From contig NZ_WVVV01000007.1 in NCBI RefSeq assembly GCF_012911015.1, positions 1 to 64,000 of the forward strand: a stretch of DNA of 64,000 bases. Direction: 5' to 3'. Shown one piece after another: positions 30,485 to 39,889 of this stretch. The position numbers and the translations under genes are program-made. The notes beneath the pieces are model-generated. The model saw only the letters and a list, made by a program, of their open reading frames with translations. It had not been told where the DNA came from and did not search any database. Position 1 is the stretch's first letter. Each line of letters begins with the position of its first letter. This DNA comes from Chelativorans sp. ZYF759 (lineage in GTDB: Bacteria; Pseudomonadota; Alphaproteobacteria; Rhizobiales; Rhizobiaceae).

Positions 30485-31939
30485 ATGGGCAAGGTGACTG
30501 GTTTTCTCGAAATCGACCGGCAGGTTCACAAGTACCAGCCGGCCTCCGATCGTATCCGCCATTTCAAGGAGTTCACGCTCCCTATGTCGGATGGCGAGGT
30601 CGAGAAACAGGCGGCCCGCTGCATGGACTGCGGAATTCCGTTCTGCCACGGGCCGACCGGGTGCCCGATTCACAACCAGATCCCAGACTGGAACGACCTC
30701 GTCTATCAAGGGGACTGGGACAACGCGATCCGCAACCTGCATTCGACGAACAACTTCCCCGAATGGACGGGCCGCATCTGTCCCGCACCTTGCGAAGAGG
30801 CGTGCACCCTCAACCTCGAGGACGTCCCGGTTGCGATCAAGACCATCGAACAGGCCATTGCCGATAAGGCCTACGAAAATGGCTTCATCCGCCCTTATCC
30901 GCCCGAGCAGAAGACCGGCAAGAAAGTGGCCATCATCGGCTCCGGTCCCGCCGGCATGGCTGCCGCACAGCAACTTGGACGGGCAGGGCATGATGTCCAT
31001 GTCTACGAGCGCGAGAGCCGCCCCGGCGGGCTGATGCGCTTCGGCATTCCCGATTTCAAGATCGAGAAGCAATATATCGACCGGCGGGTCGAGCAGATGC
31101 AAGGCGAGGGCGTCACGTTCTTCTGCAATGTGAATGTCGGCGTCGACAAACCGATCGGCGAGTTGCTGGCAGAATACGAAGCCGTTCTTTATTGTGGCGG
31201 TTCGGAAATCCCTCGCCCCTCCGACATGCCGGGCCGAGACCTGAAGGGCGTTCACGATGCGATGCCCTACCTCGTCCAGCAGAACAAGCGCGTCGGGGGT
31301 GAAAACGTTCAATCCGTGGCCTGGCGCTCGGAGCCCATCCTGGCTGGCGGCAAGCGCGTGGTGGTGGTCGGCGGCGGCGACACGGCGTCCGACTGTGTCG
31401 GCACTGCATTTCGCCAGGGTGCTGTCCGCGTGACGCAGCTCGACATCCGGCCCCAGCCGCCGGCAAAGGAAGACAAGCTGACGGTCTGGCCCTATTGGGC
31501 GACGAAGATGCGTACCTCCTCTAGTCAGGCCGAAGGCGCGCAGCGTGAGTTCCAGGTCGCTACGCTGGAATTCGTCGGCGAGGATGGCGAATTGACCGGC
31601 GTGAAGTGCTGTGAAGTCGACGACAGGCGCAAGCCCATTGCGGGCACGGAGTTCATCATCAAGGCCGACCTCGCTTTCATCGCCATCGGCTTTGCGGGTG
31701 TCCTTGAGACCGGCGTGCTCTCGGAGCTTGGCGAACAACTCAAGACGGAGTTGGATTCGCGCCGCTCTCTTAACGTCGCCGCAAATGACCGGGACTACCG
31801 CACCAGCGTTGATCGTCTCTACGCCGCGGGCGATGTTCGGCGGGGGCAGTCACTGGTCGTTTGGGCGATCAGGGAAGGTCGACAGGCTGCCCGGGCGATC
31901 GATGAGGCGCTCATGGGCACGTCGCTGCTGCCGCGTTGA
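30485..31939 (+). CDS. gltD: Glutamate synthase, small subunit
   Basis: A 484-residue beta chain that passes electrons from NADPH to the large subunit. The N-terminus carries two 4Fe-4S-type cysteine groups (CMDCGIPFC and ICPAPCEEAC). The FAD site is IIGSGPAGMAAAQQLG near 150 and the NADPH site VVVVGGGDTASDC near 290. The last ATG-rich stretch GDVRRGQSLVVWAI matches the family end. Start and length match E. coli GltD. Confidence 0.97.
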   Translation: MGKVTGFLEIDRQVHKYQPASDRIRHFKEFTLPMSDGEVEKQAARCMDCGIPFCHGPTGCPIHNQIPDWNDLVYQGDWDNAIRNLHSTNNFPEWTGRICPAPCEEACTLNLEDVPVAIKTIEQAIADKAYENGFIRPYPPEQKTGKKVAIIGSGPAGMAAAQQLGRAGHDVHVYERESRPGGLMRFGIPDFKIEKQYIDRRVEQMQGEGVTFFCNVNVGVDKPIGELLAEYEAVLYCGGSEIPRPSDMPGRDLKGVHDAMPYLVQQNKRVGGENVQSVAWRSEPILAGGKRVVVVGGGDTASDCVGTAFRQGAVRVTQLDIRPQPPAKEDKLTVWPYWATKMRTSSSQAEGAQREFQVATLEFVGEDGELTGVKCCEVDDRRKPIAGTEFIIKADLAFIAIGFAGVLETGVLSELGEQLKTELDSRRSLNVAANDRDYRTSVDRLYAAGDVRRGQSLVVWAIREGRQAARAIDEALMGTSLLPR

Positions 31940-31953
31940 CGGCAGGCCCGACG

Positions 31954-33162
31954 CTAGAGGTCTGCGGGACGCGAATTCGCCGGCGAAGCTTGGCGTCGAA
32001 GCGAGAAATTGTCCGCGCGCCCGGGAACGGCAGCGGCTGGCTGACGCTCCTCAAGCGAGCTATGGGTCCCAGCTGAGCCGGGAGCGCGTCGCACCGACCC
32101 GCCGAGCAGTTCACCTGTATCTTCCAGCGCAGACTCGCCCACGGCGATCGGCTGTGTGCGCTCCATCCGCGTGAGGTCCAGTTCCTCCGGGTCCAGATCG
32201 GTCGGTAATTGGGGTCCGAAGCTTGCGAGCGCGGGCGCGACCCCGTCGGCCAGCACGCGATTCAGCGGCTTTTCAAGGAAGAAGGCGAGCTTGCGTTTGC
32301 CGGCACGGGTGATGTTGATCCCGTCTTCCGCCCGCAGTTGTGCGGGCTGGCCGTTCATGTCCGGTCCGTGGCCGGCAAAATTTCCGTCCTCATCGACGAA
32401 CCCACCCCACACATCGACATACTCCCCGCCAACTTCCTCGGCCACACGGCGATAGAGATCGTTGAAGGCGATCATGTCGGACGACATGGTTCGAAAACGG
32501 AACGGAATCATTCCCACCCAGATAAGGTGGGCTTCATGGACGCGGACGGCCGTGGCCAACTCGCGGACGCGGGACTCGTACTCGCTCATCCACGCATCCG
32601 AGCGGGGTTCTTCGCGGCGTCCATCGACCACCATTTGCTGGCGGTCATTGGCTCCGACCATCAGGATGACGATGTCGGGCTGCTCTTCCTCGAGAATGCC
32701 GGTGATCTGGCCCGGCCAGTCGTAATAATCGTCGCGTACTAGGCCGGACGAGCCGTTCGTGCGTGTCGCGACGACGACGTCGGCATTTTCGGAAAAGGCG
32801 ACATCCAGACCTTCGCCGAGGCCGCCGGCCACGAAGTCCCCGAGCACGAGTATCTTTCGGGCGTCTTCGGACTTGTCGACAGACGCCACAGTAGGGGCGG
32901 TCGGTGCCGCCTGCCGTCGCGGCTGACTGGTGGCACGTTGCTGTTGTCGGCGCTGCTGCTGTGGCTGGGCCACAGGTGGGGATTCCTGCGTGGTCGGGCG
33001 GCTCCCGAACAGGAGGCGAAGGAGTCCGCCACCGGAAGACCGCTCCTGCTGTTGCGCCATGGCGGACGAACCTGGAGCCCAGGTCGCTGCTCCGCCGAGA
33101 GCGATGGCAAACGCCAGGCCTGCCATCGCGAAGATCCTGGCAATGGTCCGGAAGATGACCAA
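31954..33162 (-). CDS. DUF459 SGNH-fold protein, probably inactive
   Basis: A 402-residue secreted protein. A signal-like N-terminus (residues 1-36, cut near SAMA) is followed by a Gln/Pro-rich linker (40-100) and a DUF459/SGNH-hydrolase domain (about 103-310) and a disordered tail. The usual GDS nucleophile reads GDF (Phe110), and the DGIHxT block reads DGINIT (Asn283), so both the Ser and the His of the triad are missing; GAND at 170-173 remains. It lies 12 bases downstream of the lytic transglycosylase and probably acts with it as an accessory or binding protein. The start is TTG, with AGGGA seven bases upstream. Confidence 0.75.
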   Translation of the reverse strand: MVIFRTIARIFAMAGLAFAIALGGAATWAPGSSAMAQQQERSSGGGLLRLLFGSRPTTQESPPVAQPQQQRRQQQRATSQPRRQAAPTAPTVASVDKSEDARKILVLGDFVAGGLGEGLDVAFSENADVVVATRTNGSSGLVRDDYYDWPGQITGILEEEQPDIVILMVGANDRQQMVVDGRREEPRSDAWMSEYESRVRELATAVRVHEAHLIWVGMIPFRFRTMSSDMIAFNDLYRRVAEEVGGEYVDVWGGFVDEDGNFAGHGPDMNGQPAQLRAEDGINITRAGKRKLAFFLEKPLNRVLADGVAPALASFGPQLPTDLDPEELDLTRMERTQPIAVGESALEDTGELLGGSVRRAPGSAGTHSSLEERQPAAAVPGRADNFSLRRQASPANSRPADL

Positions 33163-33174
33163 GTCTCGATCCCT

Positions 33175-34401
33175 TTACCTGCTGCGCAAGCGACTGAGCA
33201 CTTCCTTGCTCGGATGGCCGTCTGCGTCGAGGCCTGCCCGTTCCTGGAAAGCCTGGATGGCCGCGCGCGACGCCGGTCCAATCCTACCGTCGATCGCGCC
33301 ATCATAATACCCCATGCTCAACAGACGCTGCTGAAGTTCCTGGGCTTCGGCGAAGGACAGTCTGGTGAAGGGACGATTCCAATCGCGCGTATAGGCGCCT
33401 GTCCCGGCGATCTGGTCCGCCAGCATGCCGACCGACAGCGCGTACATGTCGGAATTGTTGTAGCGCTTGAGCATGTTGAAGTTGTGGAGCACGAGGAATG
33501 CGATGCCGTCGCGCCCCTGGGGAACCTTCAGTTCGGCCCGGTCGCCCGGTCGCGGGTAGGGCTGGCCGTTGGCCCGCACCACGCCGATACGTTCCCATTC
33601 GGCCAAGGTCATCGTGCCGCCCGGGAATCTGCGCCCTTCCGGCAGTCTAACTTCATAACCCCAGGCCTGTCCGGATCGCCAGCCGTTGGAGCGTAGCAGA
33701 TTGGCCGCAGAACCGAGGGCATCGGGAATGGAATTCCAGATGTCGCGGCGGCCATTGCCATCCATGTCCACGGCCCATGCCTCGTAGCTGGTCGGGATGA
33801 ACTGGGTATGACCCATGGCTCCGGCCCACGAACCCGTCATCTGGCTGACGTCGACATCGCCGTTCTGCAGGATCTTGAGAGCGGCGACGAGCTGCTGGCG
33901 CCCGAAGCGCTGGCGACGCTGATCGGCATAGGCAAGCGTGGCGAGCGAACGGATGGTGCTGCGGACCTGCCGGGGATTGTTGAGCGCCTCGCCATAGCGC
34001 GATTCGATCGACCAGATTGCCAGCACGATGAAGCGGCTGACTCCGAATCGCTGTTCGACGGCGTCGAGGAGGCGGGAGTGGCGCTGCGCCATGGTGCGGC
34101 CGTTGGCGATCGATTCCTCGTTCACCTGATTGTCGAAATATTGCCAGACAGGGGCGTTGAACTCAGGCTGGTTGTTGGCCAGCTGGAGCACCTCGGGATC
34201 GGGCGCGGTGATGCCCGAAAACGCGCGATCGAAAGTCGCGCCCGAAATGCCGTTCTGGCTGGCAACGCCCCGGAACTCCTGGACCCAGCGCTGGAACGCG
34301 GCATCCGCCAGGGCCGGTGTGGCGGAGAAAAGCAGTGCCGCCGAGACCATAAGGCCCGCGAGGCCGGCTGCCGCCCGTCCGGCGATCGTGCTAAAGGACA
34401 T
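33175..34401 (-). CDS. Lytic murein transglycosylase, MltB-like
   Basis: A 408-residue peptidoglycan-cleaving enzyme with signal peptide (to about residue 33). The catalytic glutamate is in the IWSIESRYGEALN block near residue 128, followed by GAMGHTQFIPTSYEAWAVD, both typical of MltB. The C-terminal 60 residues form a PG-binding-1 domain (AQELQQRLLSMGYYDGAIDGRIG). It works in the periplasm, cutting glycan strands with formation of anhydro-muropeptides. A GAGGAGG precedes the ATG used; the GTG two codons before it is less likely. Confidence 0.92.
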   Translation of the reverse strand: MSFSTIAGRAAAGLAGLMVSAALLFSATPALADAAFQRWVQEFRGVASQNGISGATFDRAFSGITAPDPEVLQLANNQPEFNAPVWQYFDNQVNEESIANGRTMAQRHSRLLDAVEQRFGVSRFIVLAIWSIESRYGEALNNPRQVRSTIRSLATLAYADQRRQRFGRQQLVAALKILQNGDVDVSQMTGSWAGAMGHTQFIPTSYEAWAVDMDGNGRRDIWNSIPDALGSAANLLRSNGWRSGQAWGYEVRLPEGRRFPGGTMTLAEWERIGVVRANGQPYPRPGDRAELKVPQGRDGIAFLVLHNFNMLKRYNNSDMYALSVGMLADQIAGTGAYTRDWNRPFTRLSFAEAQELQQRLLSMGYYDGAIDGRIGPASRAAIQAFQERAGLDADGHPSKEVLSRLRSR

Positions 34402-34626
34402 TCTCACCTCCTCGGAAAGTCATGAACCCCCTTATTCGCCCATCCGGGTTAGGAAAGAGTTTACCATAGGCCTCTTTGCTGGAGAATGGATCGACGGAAC
34501 GGTGGAAACGACCGAGAGTTGATTAGATGTCAAAATCGGCACGATCATGTCCGTGCTACAGCTTGCGTCGCCGTCCGGATCGGGAAGTCCTGGCGGCGAC
34601 CTCAGGCAACAAACCGGAGGGACTGA

Positions 34627-35499
34627 ATGAAAAAAGTGAGGAAGGCCGTATTCCCGGTCGCGGGACTTGGCACGAGATTCCTTCCCGCCACCAAGGCAAT
34701 TCCGAAGGAGATGCTGACCGTGGTGGACCGACCGATCATCCAATATGTCGTCGAGGAAGCAAGAGAGGCCGGCATCGAGCACTTCATCTTCGTGACGGGT
34801 CGCAACAAGGCGGCGATCGAGGACCATTTCGACGTCCAGTACGAGCTTTACGACACGCTCGCCAAGCGCGGCAAGGAAGAGGTCTTGTCCAAGCTGCGCT
34901 CCCAGCAGCCCGAGGCCGGCGAGATCAGCTTCACGCGCCAGCAGGAACCGTTGGGCCTGGGTCATGCCGTCTGGTGTGCCCGTGAACTCGTGGGTGACGA
35001 GCCTTTCGCCCTTCTCCTGCCCGACATGATCATGCGCGCCCAAAAGAGCTGCATGAAAGGCATGGTGGAACTCTACGAGCAGACCGGCGAAAACGTTATC
35101 GCGGTCGAGGAGTGCGATCCGGCCGAAACCGGCAAATATGGTATCGTCGAAGCTGGCGATACGACGGCCGGTGGCGGTTTCGAGATCGTGGGCATGGTCG
35201 AAAAACCCAAGCCCGCAGATGCTCCCTCGAACCTTTTCATCAACGGGCGCTACATCCTGCAGCCCGAAATCTTCGACATACTCGCCACTCAGGAACGGGG
35301 CGCGGGAAACGAAATACAGTTGACCGACGCCATGTTCAAAATGCGCGACACTCAGAAGCTTCACGGATATCGCTACAAGGGCGAGACCTATGATTGCGGC
35401 ACTCCCGAAGGCTTCATCGAGGCGAACATCGCCTTTGCCCTGGAACGCCCAGATCTTGCCGACAAAGTGCGGGAAATGCTGAAAGCGCGGCTGACCTAG
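34627..35499 (+). CDS. galU: UTP-glucose-1-phosphate uridylyltransferase
   Basis: A 290-residue nucleotidyltransferase that makes UDP-glucose. The N-terminal [21 protein letters not shown] binds UTP, followed by [15 protein letters not shown] and the active-site stretch [24 protein letters not shown]-like block near residue 110. Length and start match bacterial GalU. The product feeds lipopolysaccharide and exopolysaccharide formation, in keeping with the neighbouring envelope genes. The reading frame of the next gene converges at 35507. Confidence 0.95.
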   Translation: MKKVRKAVFPVAGLGTRFLPATKAIPKEMLTVVDRPIIQYVVEEAREAGIEHFIFVTGRNKAAIEDHFDVQYELYDTLAKRGKEEVLSKLRSQQPEAGEISFTRQQEPLGLGHAVWCARELVGDEPFALLLPDMIMRAQKSCMKGMVELYEQTGENVIAVEECDPAETGKYGIVEAGDTTAGGGFEIVGMVEKPKPADAPSNLFINGRYILQPEIFDILATQERGAGNEIQLTDAMFKMRDTQKLHGYRYKGETYDCGTPEGFIEANIAFALERPDLADKVREMLKARLT

Positions 35500-35506
35500 T
35501 CAGCCG

Positions 35507-37177
35507 CTACCTCTGCGCGCGCAGTCCCATATAGACGCTGGTCTGCCGCGATTCGCGGCCGGGCTGGTTGGAGCGGAACTGCTCGTGGCGGACCCGGCCA
35601 ACGAGACCGGCATAGCGGTTGAGCCACCAGGTCAGGCTGGCTTCGCCGCGCAGTGTGAGATCATACTGATCGGATCCGGGATAGCGGCGGTAGTCGGCGC
35701 CCAAGAGGGCAGTTCCGGTCAGATTTGCGCGCAGGTCGCGCGAGACGGACAGGTTGGTAGAATAGAGAAGACTGCCGGTATCCCCGGGGCTGGTAGCGCC
35801 CTCCACCGCCGTCGCGCCGTTGAGCGCGACGATGGTGCCGCGGACGGGCGACCAGTTGACGTTACCCTGCAGAGAGAGGCCGGAAACGGGCCGCAACTCG
35901 CCGTCGTCAGGCCTCTCGGTGAGCCAGCCCGCGGCAATTTCGCCGGACAGTTTCTCGCCCATGTCCAGTTCGACGCCGCCACGGAGTGCGTAGCGGTTGG
36001 CCGAGCGCTGGTAGCCTGACGAATCGACGCGCACATCCTGGTAGCGGCGACCAATCTCGCCTTCCACGAACGGTCGCAGGACGGGCGAGATCGCGTAGCC
36101 CCCGCGCAGGGTGAAAGCGGCCAGTGTCGAATTCCGCTCGCGTTGCGAGACGCTCGTCCCGTCCGTCAAACGGGCGTCGTCGTAGATGGTTCTGGTCAGA
36201 TCGGCCGTCGCGGCAAGGCGCGCAAGACCCATCTCCTTGGAGAGGCCCGCCGTACCCGTCAGCACATGCCGGTTCGGGCGGTCGGCCACGCCCGCAATGG
36301 CGCCTGGCGCGAAAGCAGATTCCGGACGAACGTCATAGCCGACACGCCCCAGCGCCGCGAAATCGTTCAGCAGATCAAGACGCAGCTGGCCGTCGACACT
36401 GCCTTCGATCTCCGCGATCCGTGCTCCGGCGATGGATCGCCTATAGGTGCCGGCGCCGGTTATGCTTGCAGTATGGCGGCCCCAATCAGAGCGGGCGTCA
36501 AGGCGAAGAGTTGTTTCCGAGAAGCTGGCGCTCTCGCCGTCCTGCGTGTTGGTGGCGTTCGAGGTCCAGCCGACGCCCTGCTCAAGCGAAGGCAATATGT
36601 CGAATGTGCCCAGGCGCAGGCCGACCGGCGCGAATGGAGACGGATCGGCGGGTCGCCCGAGCCCCTCGATCGCACCCTGGCGGCCGCTTTCCGGCAGGGT
36701 CCTGCGCAATTCCTCCATCTCGAGGCCTTCGAGGGGCTGGGCGCGAATCGTGCCGGTTGTGATCGCTTCGTCGCTTGGCGCCGCGGTCGGGCCCGCAACG
36801 TTGACCGGCGGTTCGGTGCCGGTGCCCATGCGTTGCGCCCGACGCTCGCGCGCAAGAGTCGTGGTGGTGCGTGGCTCGAGCGGGTCCTGGAACACGTCCT
36901 CATTGTTTGCGAACAGGTCGGAAGGGGTGGCGCGTGACGCCGGGGCGGATGCCGGAATCTCCGCCATTTGCGGCGCCGCCGCGCCCTGATTGCCTGAAAG
37001 CCAGTCGGGCAGGAGCTGGCGTTCAATGTCGACCTGCGAGACGGCACCGCGCAATCCGTCCGATTGCTGCGAGATCGCGGAGCCGGCGCCATAGGCAATC
37101 AGCGAGGCGCCAGCGGCCAGGATGGCTGCCGTCAGCCGACGCCTGCTGCCTTTTGTTTTTGATCTCGCCGCAGCCAT
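35507..37177 (-). CDS. Outer-membrane beta-barrel protein (BBP2-like)
   Basis: A 556-residue protein. A hydrophobic N-terminal segment (residues 14-36) acts as signal or anchor, then a Pro/Ala/Thr-rich linker runs to about 175. The rest (about 180-556) alternates short polar and hydrophobic strands of the outer-membrane barrel type, with repeated aromatic and Tyr-Arg-rich strands. The family resembles the BBP2 outer membrane beta-barrel (PF10082). It ends RAQR rather than in the terminal Phe usual for barrels. It is divergent from kdsD by 73 bases, so shared control is likely. Confidence 0.75.
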   Translation of the reverse strand: MAAARSKTKGSRRRLTAAILAAGASLIAYGAGSAISQQSDGLRGAVSQVDIERQLLPDWLSGNQGAAAPQMAEIPASAPASRATPSDLFANNEDVFQDPLEPRTTTTLARERRAQRMGTGTEPPVNVAGPTAAPSDEAITTGTIRAQPLEGLEMEELRRTLPESGRQGAIEGLGRPADPSPFAPVGLRLGTFDILPSLEQGVGWTSNATNTQDGESASFSETTLRLDARSDWGRHTASITGAGTYRRSIAGARIAEIEGSVDGQLRLDLLNDFAALGRVGYDVRPESAFAPGAIAGVADRPNRHVLTGTAGLSKEMGLARLAATADLTRTIYDDARLTDGTSVSQRERNSTLAAFTLRGGYAISPVLRPFVEGEIGRRYQDVRVDSSGYQRSANRYALRGGVELDMGEKLSGEIAAGWLTERPDDGELRPVSGLSLQGNVNWSPVRGTIVALNGATAVEGATSPGDTGSLLYSTNLSVSRDLRANLTGTALLGADYRRYPGSDQYDLTLRGEASLTWWLNRYAGLVGRVRHEQFRSNQPGRESRQTSVYMGLRAQR

Positions 37178-37250
37178 TGCCGATCGATCGTCCGCACGGT
37201 TCAGAATGATTGCCGAATTCTAAACGGGCATAGTTAACGGAGCGTTGACG

Positions 37251-38312
37251 ATGGCTGCCGCGGAGGCAGTCGACGTTGGACATCTCGGCGCTTTGGCGCT
37301 ATCGGAACGCATGCTTTCGAAAACAGAAACGACACGCGTGATTCCCGAGGCAGCCACAGAGTCAGCTCTGAGAACCGTCCGCATCGAGACGGACGGCTTG
37401 AACGCGCTCGCTGAAGCTCTGAGCAATGGACTGGCGGCGCCCTTTGCCGAGGCGGTCAGTCTTCTTTCCGGCATCTCCGGTCGCGTCATCGTGACGGGTG
37501 TCGGCAAGAGCGGGCACATCGGGTCAAAGATTGCCGCGACATTCGCCTCGACCGGAACGCCGGCCAATTTCGTGCATCCCGTGGAAGCCAGTCATGGCGA
37601 TCTCGGCATGATCACGAGCAATGATGCGGTGCTTGCCCTGTCCTGGTCCGGCGAAAGCGAGGAATTGAAGGGCATCGTTTCCTATTGCCGTCGCTTTGCC
37701 ATCCCGCTGGTTGCCCTTACATCGGGCAAAAGTTCAGCGCTGGCGCGCCAGGCCGACATCGTTCTGGCCTTGCCGCGCACCGCCGAAGCCTGCCCGCATG
37801 GGTTGGCGCCTACCACCTCCACCCTGCAGCAACTGGCCATGGGCGATGCGCTGGCCGTGGCGCTTCTGGAGGCGCGCGGCTTCACGCCCGACAATTTCCG
37901 GACTTTTCATCCTGGCGGGCGGCTCGGTGCAAGCCTGACGAAGGTGCGCGAGTTCATGCATGTGGGCGAGGAGCTGCCCCTCGTGGCGATGGGCACGTTC
38001 CTGCCCGAGGCCGTCATGACCCTTTCGGCCAAGCGTTTCGGCTGCGTCTGCATTGTGGATGACGAGGAGAAGCTCGTCGGCATCATCACCGATGGCGATC
38101 TGGCGCGTCACCTCGACCGCAACCTCGCCGAACTCAAGGTCGAGGAGGTCATGACCGCCGATCCGAAGACCGCCCATCCCGACATGCTGTCAGGTGTGGC
38201 GACCGGGCTTATCAACGACCTCAACATCTCCGCCCTGGTGGTGGTCGACGAAACCAAAAGGCCGGTTGGCATCGTCCATTTCCACGACCTGCTCAGGATC
38301 GGGGCGGCCTGA
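37251..38312 (+). CDS. kdsD: Arabinose-5-phosphate isomerase KdsD (KpsF/GutQ family)
   Basis: A 353-residue enzyme that makes arabinose-5-phosphate, the precursor of Kdo for lipopolysaccharide. The SIS domain holds VTGVGKSGHIGSKIAATFASTG near residue 84 and the active-site LSWSGESEELKG near 130. Two CBS domains fill the C-terminal part (about 225-353; RFGCVCIVDDEEKLVGIITDGDLARHL and RPVGIVHFHDLL). The ATG at 37251 has a GGAG upstream; MLSKTETTRVIPEA at 37311 is another possible start. Confidence 0.92.
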   Translation: MAAAEAVDVGHLGALALSERMLSKTETTRVIPEAATESALRTVRIETDGLNALAEALSNGLAAPFAEAVSLLSGISGRVIVTGVGKSGHIGSKIAATFASTGTPANFVHPVEASHGDLGMITSNDAVLALSWSGESEELKGIVSYCRRFAIPLVALTSGKSSALARQADIVLALPRTAEACPHGLAPTTSTLQQLAMGDALAVALLEARGFTPDNFRTFHPGGRLGASLTKVREFMHVGEELPLVAMGTFLPEAVMTLSAKRFGCVCIVDDEEKLVGIITDGDLARHLDRNLAELKVEEVMTADPKTAHPDMLSGVATGLINDLNISALVVVDETKRPVGIVHFHDLLRIGAA

Positions 38313-38323
38313 GGTCCAAACGC

Positions 38324-38782
38324 TCAGGCAGGTTCCACCAGCAAGGTTCCGCCGTTAGCGCCCGTCACGCGAACACGTGTGCCCGACGGAAGATCGGGTC
38401 CTGAAACCTGCCACAGCGAATCGCCCATCCGGACGAAGCCCCGGCCGTCCTGAATGGCTTCCTCAAGCGTGGCAACAGTGCCGATCAGCTGCTGTTCGCG
38501 GCGGTTGAGAAGCGGCTGGTCCGTATCCTCACCGCCGCCGGAAAAGACCCGCCGGCCAATCAGCGCCGTGGCGATGGACAGCACCAGGAAGAAGACCGTC
38601 TGGGCCTGCCACGTCCACAGCGCGACATCGGCAAGCTGGAAGGAAAGCGTTCCCGTCAGCAGAGCGGCGACGCCGATCCACAGAAGGTAGAAGCCAGGGA
38701 CCACGATCTCCAGCGCCAACAGGATGCAGCCCAGGATGATCCAGTTCCACGGGCCGATACTGGCCAGGAATTCGACAAGCAT
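38324..38782 (-). CDS. NfeD-like membrane protein, short form
   Basis: A 152-residue protein with three hydrophobic segments (residues 12-75) and a C-terminal OB fold (about 95-150, with GTVATLEEAIQDGRGFVRMGDSLWQVSG). NfeD proteins partner SPFH proteins in membrane microdomains; this is the short form without a protease domain. It lies 30 bases downstream of the SPFH gene in one transcript. Confidence 0.9.
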   Translation of the reverse strand: MLVEFLASIGPWNWIILGCILLALEIVVPGFYLLWIGVAALLTGTLSFQLADVALWTWQAQTVFFLVLSIATALIGRRVFSGGGEDTDQPLLNRREQQLIGTVATLEEAIQDGRGFVRMGDSLWQVSGPDLPSGTRVRVTGANGGTLLVEPA

Positions 38783-38812
38783 CGTCTCCCCCCTTGCTGA
38801 TTGTTTCCCAGG

Positions 38813-39772
38813 TCAGGTTCTATCGGGACCGGAAATCGGCGTCGAGGCAGCACGTCGACGAGCGGTTCCGGCCGCAGCCTCGCCCTCGGTGCCGAAGACC
38901 TCCTTCGCAATGGCGCCGATACCGCCCAGCGATCCGATCAGCGAAGCGGCCTCGATCGGCATCAGCACGACCTTGCTGTTGGGCGCCGAGCCGATGGCCG
39001 ACATCGCTTCGGTGTATTTCTGAGCGACGAAGTAGTTGATGGCCTGGACGTCGCCCTTGGCAATGGCTTCCGAAACAACCTGCGTGGCACGCGCCTCTGC
39101 CTCGGCCGAACGCTCGCGGGCCTCGGCATCCCGGAAGGCGGCTTCCTTGCGGCCCTCGGCCTCCAGGATCTGCGCCTGCTTGCGGCCTTCGGCTTCGAGG
39201 ATCTCGGCGCGCTTGGTGCGCTCGGCCATCATCTGGCGGGCCATAGATTCCACTAGATTGGCCGGCGGGTTGATGTCCTTGATCTCGACGCGCGTCATCT
39301 TGATGCCCCAGGGCGTGGCCGCCTGGTCGACGATGTGGAGCAGGCGATCATTGATCGTGTCGCGATTGGACAGGAGTTCGTCGAGGTCCATCGAGCCCAT
39401 CACCGAACGGATGTTGGTCATGGTCAGATTAAGGATGGCGTTCTCCAGTCCAGAAACCTGATAGGCGGCCTGCGGCGCGCTGAGCACCTGATAGAAGGCG
39501 ACGCCATCAACCGCCACGATGGCGTTGTCGCGGGTGATGACCTCCTGCGTGGGGACGTCCAGCACCTGTTCCATCATGTTCATCTTGGCACCGATGCGGT
39601 CGATGAAGGGCACGATGATGTTGAGGCCCGGCGACAGGGTGCGGGTATAGCGCCCGAAGCGCTCGACCGTGTAGTTGGAGCCTTGTTCGACCGTCTTGAT
39701 GCCCGCAAATATGAGCAACAGCACCAGGATGATGAGGACGGGTATGAGGATGTCGAATCCCGTGAACGGCAT
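38813..39772 (-). CDS. SPFH/band 7 protein, QmcA-like
   Basis: A 319-residue stomatin-like protein. An N-terminal helix (residues 6-25) anchors it in the inner membrane, then the SPFH domain follows ([23 protein letters not shown] onward to about 180), then a long Ala/Glu/Arg-rich coiled region ([23 protein letters not shown]) and a C-terminal part. Such proteins form oligomers that organise membrane proteases and transport. The start at [11 protein letters not shown] is the family start; the upstream Met adds a non-conserved tail. It lies between a site-2 protease gene and the NfeD gene. Confidence 0.92.
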   Translation of the reverse strand: MPFTGFDILIPVLIILVLLLIFAGIKTVEQGSNYTVERFGRYTRTLSPGLNIIVPFIDRIGAKMNMMEQVLDVPTQEVITRDNAIVAVDGVAFYQVLSAPQAAYQVSGLENAILNLTMTNIRSVMGSMDLDELLSNRDTINDRLLHIVDQAATPWGIKMTRVEIKDINPPANLVESMARQMMAERTKRAEILEAEGRKQAQILEAEGRKEAAFRDAEARERSAEAEARATQVVSEAIAKGDVQAINYFVAQKYTEAMSAIGSAPNSKVVLMPIEAASLIGSLGGIGAIAKEVFGTEGEAAAGTARRRAASTPISGPDRT

Positions 39773-39889
39773 CGGAGACTCCCGGTTCGAATTGTCAGGA
39801 CGCGCGACTGCCGGGACCGGCATTCAGCACCCGCCAGCCTTATGCCCGAACGCCCCAACTTACAATCGTTGTGGCCGCGGCCTGCCCGG

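Noticed and set aside
34527-34985. A 152-codon frame overlapping galU
   Set aside because: It overlaps the N-terminal third of galU in another frame and has no family features; galU is certain.
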